Assembly: GCA_030602665.1 (NCBI GenBank)
Contig: JAUVZE010000033.1
Location: 1 to 9,194 of the forward strand
DNA length: 9,194 bases
Source: Dehalococcoidia bacterium
GTDB taxonomy: Bacteria; Chloroflexota; Dehalococcoidia; Dehalococcoidales; JAUVZE01
Direction: 5' to 3'
This document shows, piece after piece, positions 6,472-9,194 of the stretch (the stretch's first letter is position 1; every line of letters starts with the position of its first letter). The notes under the pieces were generated by a model, which saw nothing but the letters and a program-made list of their open reading frames with translations, was not told the DNA's origin and ran no database searches. The translations under genes were made by a program, and so were the position numbers.

Positions 6472-6475
6472 CAAT
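6447..6475 (-). promoter_or_regulatory. Perfect-consensus sigma-70 promoter of the regulator pair
   Basis: Leftward, TTGACA (6470-6475) and TATAAT (6447-6452) are separated by exactly 17 bases, so both boxes and spacing match consensus completely. Transcription would begin near 6440, leaving a leader of about 97 bases before the ATG at 6344. The leader contains a small hairpin (AGGTA/TACCT, 6392-6408). Confidence 0.8.
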
Positions 6476-6556
6476 AGTATGCGGTAACAGCTTGAGATGG
6501 TAGAGATTGGCTGCCACCTCAGCTCGCTATTCGGCCAATTTTTATGCCAAAGCTGC

Positions 6557-6631
6557 CAAGCTCGGCGGCTAGCTCAACGGTATTATAGCCACCAATCCAT
6601 TGTTGCCAGTGTGCCTTAATCAAGTCAATTT
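6557..6631 (-). pseudogene. Remnant of a second lysA 5' end and promoter
   Basis: Bases 6557-6596 align without gaps to 5096-5135 inside lysA (31 of 40 identical by hand). Leftward they still read IGGYNTVELAAEL against IGGCDSVELAAEF of LysA. Bases 6601-6631 match the lysA promoter region 5230-5260: GTTGCCAGTGT against GTTACCAGTGT, and AAGTCAATTT is identical. About 90 bases that separate these blocks at lysA, including start and ribosome-binding site, are missing here. No start codon opens the frame, which ends at TGA about 16 codons later. Four of the differences are third-position silent changes, so the copy probably diverged while still translated and decayed later. Confidence 0.6.
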
Positions 6632-6641
6632 AAGATTTATA

Positions 6642-6746
6642 TCTACCTCACCCCCTTTAGTTTTTTCTTGGTAACCCCATCCCCCTTTATCCCCCTTCCC
6701 CTTAGGAAGGGGGACTAATTATAGAAGAGAGGCGAAGCCTCTCTTC
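6642..6746 (+). repeat. Hairpin repeat unit, divergent copy
   Basis: The unit opens with the same TCTACCTCACCCCC start as the copy at 8432. It holds a 9-bp stem with CCTTA loop (CCCCCTTCC/GGAAGGGGG) and then a perfect 10-bp stem GAAGAGAGGC/GCCTCTCTTC with GAA loop (6724-6746). No protein-coding frame of note runs through it. Confidence 0.7.
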
Positions 6747-6764
6747 GACTCTCCTTTAGTATCT

Positions 6765-6902
6765 CTCTCCTTCAAAGGAGAGGGGGAGTTTTTATAGAAG
6801 GGGCTTCACCCCTTAAACCCCCTGATGAACAACCTTATTGCCAATTGTGCACTTCCACAAAGGAGAGGGGGAGATATAAAAAAGAGGGGCTTTGCCCCTC
6901 TT
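6765..6902 (+). repeat. Hairpin repeat unit, near-identical to the copy after the M16 gene
   Basis: Bases 6765-6873 match 8462-8570 with four substitutions and two single-base indels by hand count. In order it holds the CTCTCC/GGAGAG palindrome followed by AGTTTTTAT, a GGGG/CCCC hairpin, a non-palindromic conserved middle (GATGAACAACC onward), and a closing 9-bp stem AAGAGGGGC/GCCCCTCTT with TTT loop (6882-6902). Confidence 0.8.
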
Positions 6903-6951
6903 AGACTTCCCATTAGGATGACTCCTTATTGAGGAATTTGTACTTACCTCG

Positions 6952-6992
6952 TTCAAAGGAGAGGAAGATTACTTGAGGGCTTTGCTCCTCTT
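6952..6992 (+). repeat. Degenerate third unit of the hairpin repeat cluster
   Basis: TTCAAAGGAGAGGAAG repeats the right half of the palindrome, and GAGGGC-TTT-GCTCCTC is an imperfect copy of the closing hairpin. Much of the unit is lost. The remaining bases to 7100 carry no gene that I can see. Confidence 0.5.
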
Positions 6993-7014
6993 AGAGAGCT
7001 TGTTAAGTCTGGTC

Positions 7015-7063
7015 TCCAAAGATTATGCTTTATTTACTTAGGAAAAACCTGCATAAGTTTGGA
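7015..7063. repeat. Imperfect inverted repeat upstream of the M16 promoter
   Basis: TCCAAA (7015-7020) pairs with TTTGGA (7058-7063), and TTATGC (7023-7028) with GCATAA (7051-7056), across a small internal loop. A short AGG/CCT helix lies in the loop. It sits about 40 bases upstream of the -35 box and differs from the GC-rich repeats. Its role is unknown. Confidence 0.4.
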
Positions 7064-7103
7064 TTCCTAATTCAAGGGAAGGGAATAATAATCTACCCTT
7101 AAA

Positions 7104-7133
7104 TTGACACCCAGCTAGCAATACGGATAGAAT
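7104..7133 (+). promoter_or_regulatory. Sigma-70 promoter of the M16 peptidase gene
   Basis: TTGACA (7104-7109) is a perfect -35 box, and TAGAAT (7128-7133) matches five of six -10 positions, with an 18-base spacer. Transcription should start near 7140, giving a leader of about 26 bases that includes the ribosome-binding site AGAGGT (7154-7159). Confidence 0.6.
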
Positions 7134-7165
7134 ATCATTTAATAACTGACTAAAGAGGTAGACTA

Positions 7166-8428
7166 TTGTATCAGAAGACTACTCTGGATAACGGACTACG
7201 GGTTATCACTGCCAATATGCCTCATACTCAGGCGGTATCCCTTAGCTTCTTTATCGGCGTTGGCTCCCGATACGAGACCGAGGCTCAGGCCGGTATTTCA
7301 CACTTTATTGAGCACCTGTTATTTAAAGGCACAGCAAAACGGCCAACTGCCCGGGAAATTTCTGAAGCCATAGAAAGGGTAGGCGGCATCCTTAACGGAG
7401 GCACCGACAAAGAATTAACCGTTTACTGGTGCAAGGTGGCTCAGCCCCACTTATCCTTAGCCCTGGATGTGCTGGTGGATGTGCTACTCCATTCTAAGTT
7501 TGACCCTCAAGATATAGAAAGGGAACGCCAGGTTATCATTGAAGAGATTAATATGAGCAAGGATTCCCCACCACAGCAGGTGGCTATGCTTATTGATGAG
7601 CTTCTATGGCCCAATCATCCCTTGGGGCGCGATATAGCTGGCAGTAAGCAGTCAGTGGCTGGTATGACTAGGGACATGATGCTTGAGTACCTAGCTGCTC
7701 AATATCTACCCAATAACACCGTAGTTACCATCGCCGGTAATATCCAGCACCAAGAGGTGGTAACTGCCATTAATCAGGCTCTGGGCAACTGGACTAACCA
7801 GCGGACTCGCTCTGAATATACTGCCTATAAGGAACAGGCGGCTCAGCGGCTGCATGTTGAGACCCGAGACACTGAGCAAGCCCACCTGTGCCTGGCACTA
7901 CCCGGCCTACCACTCCTTCATCCTAAGCGTTTCACCCTTGACCTGCTTAATGTCATACTGGGAGAGGGCATGAGTAGCCGCCTGTTTACTGAAATCCGTG
8001 ATAGATTAGGGCTGGCCTATAGCATTCATAGCTATATTGAACACTACCTTGATTCAGGCTCAGTTACTATCTATGCCGGCGTAGAGACCAAAAACCTGTC
8101 AACCGCCATCAAGGCTATCCTGGAGCAACTCTCACAACTCAAGGAAACGGTCCCTGAATCTGAACTATCTAAGGCCAAGGAACTATCCAAAGGGCGCTTG
8201 CTATTACGTATGGAGGATAGCCGTAACGTCGCCGGCTGGATGGGCGGGCAGGAAATTCTCACCGGACGCATTCTTAGCCTTGACCAGGTAGTATCCATTA
8301 TTGATGCCATTACCGCTGAAGAGCTAAAGCAGCTGGCTCGGGAGCTAATTGTAGCTAGTCAGCTCCGCCTGGCGGTAGTTGGTCCAGTCGCTAGCGACGA
8401 GCCACTGGACGAACTCCTGAAGCTATGA
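7166..8428 (+). CDS. M16 family zinc peptidase (processing-peptidase-like)
   Basis: This 420-residue protein has the inverted zinc motif HFIEH (46-50) and the third ligand Glu near 126-127 (IIEEI), spaced as in pitrilysin and processing-peptidase beta subunits. The C-terminal half carries the Arg280/Tyr285 pair (RDRLGLAYS) used by M16 enzymes to hold substrate, so one chain has both the active and the substrate-binding half, as in bacterial M16B proteins. No signal peptide or membrane helix is seen, so it should be cytosolic. The substrate is unknown; relatives degrade short peptides. The start is TTG at 7166, six bases after AGAGGT, because the family N-terminus (YQKTTLDNGLRVIT) begins there and no nearby ATG or GTG fits. 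It is a single-gene unit, ending in the repeat with a terminator-like hairpin. Confidence 0.9.
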   Translation: MYQKTTLDNGLRVITANMPHTQAVSLSFFIGVGSRYETEAQAGISHFIEHLLFKGTAKRPTAREISEAIERVGGILNGGTDKELTVYWCKVAQPHLSLALDVLVDVLLHSKFDPQDIERERQVIIEEINMSKDSPPQQVAMLIDELLWPNHPLGRDIAGSKQSVAGMTRDMMLEYLAAQYLPNNTVVTIAGNIQHQEVVTAINQALGNWTNQRTRSEYTAYKEQAAQRLHVETRDTEQAHLCLALPGLPLLHPKRFTLDLLNVILGEGMSSRLFTEIRDRLGLAYSIHSYIEHYLDSGSVTIYAGVETKNLSTAIKAILEQLSQLKETVPESELSKAKELSKGRLLLRMEDSRNVAGWMGGQEILTGRILSLDQVVSIIDAITAEELKQLARELIVASQLRLAVVGPVASDEPLDELLKL

Positions 8429-8431
8429 GAA

Positions 8432-8599
8432 GGTTTATCTACCTCACCCCCTGTAATCCCCCTCTCCTTCAAAGGAAAGGGGGAGTTTTTATTAGAAGGG
8501 GCTTCGCCCCTTAAACCCCCTGATGAACAACCTTATTGCAATTGTGCACTTCCGCGAAGGAGAGGGGGAGCATAGTTTTTGAAGGGGCATTGCCCCTTC
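8432..8599 (+). repeat. Hairpin repeat copy downstream of the M16 gene
   Basis: It starts three bases after the M16 stop with GTTTATCTACCTCACCCCC, the same opening as the copy beyond lysA. It holds the GGAG palindrome, a 7-bp AAGGGGC/GCCCCTT stem with TTC loop, the conserved GATGAACAACC middle part, and a closing 8-bp stem GAAGGGGC/GCCCCTTC with ATT loop (8581-8599). Together with 6765-6873 it forms direct repeats on either side of the M16 gene. Confidence 0.8.
8458..8493 (+). terminator. Terminator-like hairpin after the M16 gene
   Basis: A 12-bp stem with one mismatch (8458-8469 with 8472-8483) is followed by AGTTTTTATT. It lies 29 bases past the M16 stop and is built from the repeat element, which thus seems to serve as terminator. 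Confidence 0.55.
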
Positions 8600-8622
8600 A
8601 ATCTACCCTTGCCATAACTTCC

Positions 8623-8667
8623 TAAAGTATAAATAAAAGTAGCCGCGGCCTGAAGACCACGGCTACT
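8623..8667 (-). terminator. Rho-independent terminator of groEL
   Basis: Read leftward, AGTAGCCGTGG (8657-8667) pairs with CCGCGGCTACT (8638-8648) as an 11-bp stem with one G-U pair and an 8-base loop. TTTTATTTATACTTT follows directly. It lies about 30 bases past the groEL stop. Confidence 0.85.
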
Positions 8668-8696
8668 CTTACGCAGTTTACTAGGTTAAAGGTTAA

Positions 8697-9194
8697 TTAA
8701 TACTCCATACCACCCATACCACCTGGCATGGATGGCATCTTCTCCTTCTCTGGGATATCGGTGACCAGTGATTCGGTAATCAAAAACATAGCGGCAATAC
8801 TAGACGCATTTTCTAGGGCAGACCTTACTACCTTGGTCGGGTCAATAATACCTTTATCTGTCATGCTACCAAAGTCATTAGCTACAGCATCATAACCGAC
8901 CCCGGCCGGGCTCTTCTTAACGGCATCCACTATTACCGAACCATCCCGCCCAGCATTGCTGGCAATCCACCGGATTGGCTCCTCCACGGCCTTCCTAACG
9001 ACATTAACCCCGGTGGCTTCATCACCACTAACCTTTAGCTTATCCAGAACCGGCAGGGCGTTGAGCAGGGCAACACCGCCGCCAGGCAGAATACCCTCTT
9101 CTACCGCTGCCCGGGTAGCAGAGAGGGCATCCTCAACCCGGTGTTTCCTCTCCTTAAGCTCAACCTCAGTAGCCGCCCCTACCTTAATTACTGC
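8697..9194 (-). CDS. groEL: Chaperonin GroEL, C-terminal part (5' partial)
   Basis: The frame enters from the right edge and ends at TAA 8697-8699, giving the last 165 of about 540 residues. It holds the equatorial-domain part of the ATPase: AVIKVGAATEVELKER, the VEDAL segment with the catalytic aspartate (visible residue 22), EEGILPGGGVALL, and GIIDPTKVVRSALENA, which also contacts nucleotide. It ends in the usual flexible Gly-Met tail (MPGGMGGMEY). GroEL forms a double ring with GroES and folds cytosolic proteins. The groES gene and any CIRCE element would be upstream, outside the window. The methionine at 8987 is internal and not a start. A strong terminator follows, so groEL is the last gene of its unit. 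Confidence 0.97.
   Translation of the reverse strand, partial: AVIKVGAATEVELKERKHRVEDALSATRAAVEEGILPGGGVALLNALPVLDKLKVSGDEATGVNVVRKAVEEPIRWIASNAGRDGSVIVDAVKKSPAGVGYDAVANDFGSMTDKGIIDPTKVVRSALENASSIAAMFLITESLVTDIPEKEKMPSMPGGMGGMEY

Noticed and set aside
6642..6992. CRISPR array
   Set aside because: The units are unevenly spaced, of different lengths and diverged, with no uniform spacers and no cas genes; they are hairpin repeats.
8071..8310. Leftward 79-codon ORF
   Set aside because: It is antisense to the C-terminal half of the M16 peptidase and low in coding character.

Overview
The window looks like chromosomal DNA from a bacterium of the Chloroflexota, most likely Dehalococcoidia. That is an inference from the gene set (DnaC-type ATPase, HNH protein, RicT, HolB, LysA, stand-alone M16 peptidase, GroEL) and from the GC-rich hairpin repeats between genes. 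No 16S or other decisive marker is present. UGA is an ordinary stop here: it ends the HNH gene, the M16 gene and one response regulator.

Left part (1-3731). A helicase-loader-type ATPase with two AAA+ modules in one chain, cut by the window edge, is followed by an HNH endonuclease gene with its own likely promoter. These converge on a leftward operon: a small four-cysteine ribbon gene broken by an in-frame UGA, then holB (clamp-loader delta prime), then ricT (PSP1/YaaT family). The operon genes are 1 and 3 bases apart.

Middle (3732-7165). A 100-bp hairpin element with terminal inverted repeats separates the operon from lysA (diaminopimelate decarboxylase, lysine synthesis). Upstream of lysA lies a 320-bp stretch with one doubtful small ORF. 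Two overlapping receiver-only response regulators follow, read leftward from a promoter that matches the sigma-70 consensus exactly. Beyond them is a decayed copy of the 5' end and promoter of lysA, so the regulator pair sits between lysA and a fragment of a second lysA. The stretch 6642-6992 holds a cluster of GC-rich hairpin repeats.

Right part (7104-9194). A zinc peptidase of family M16 reads rightward from a good promoter and ends in another copy of the repeat, which carries a terminator-like hairpin and T-run. The 3' end of groEL reads leftward from the right edge and ends at a clear rho-independent terminator.

No new multi-gene system is evident. The points most worth a second look are the UGA-interrupted ribbon gene, the double DnaC-type ATPase with altered sensor-1 positions, the lysA remnant beyond the regulator pair, and the repeat family, whose stems change on both sides while staying paired.
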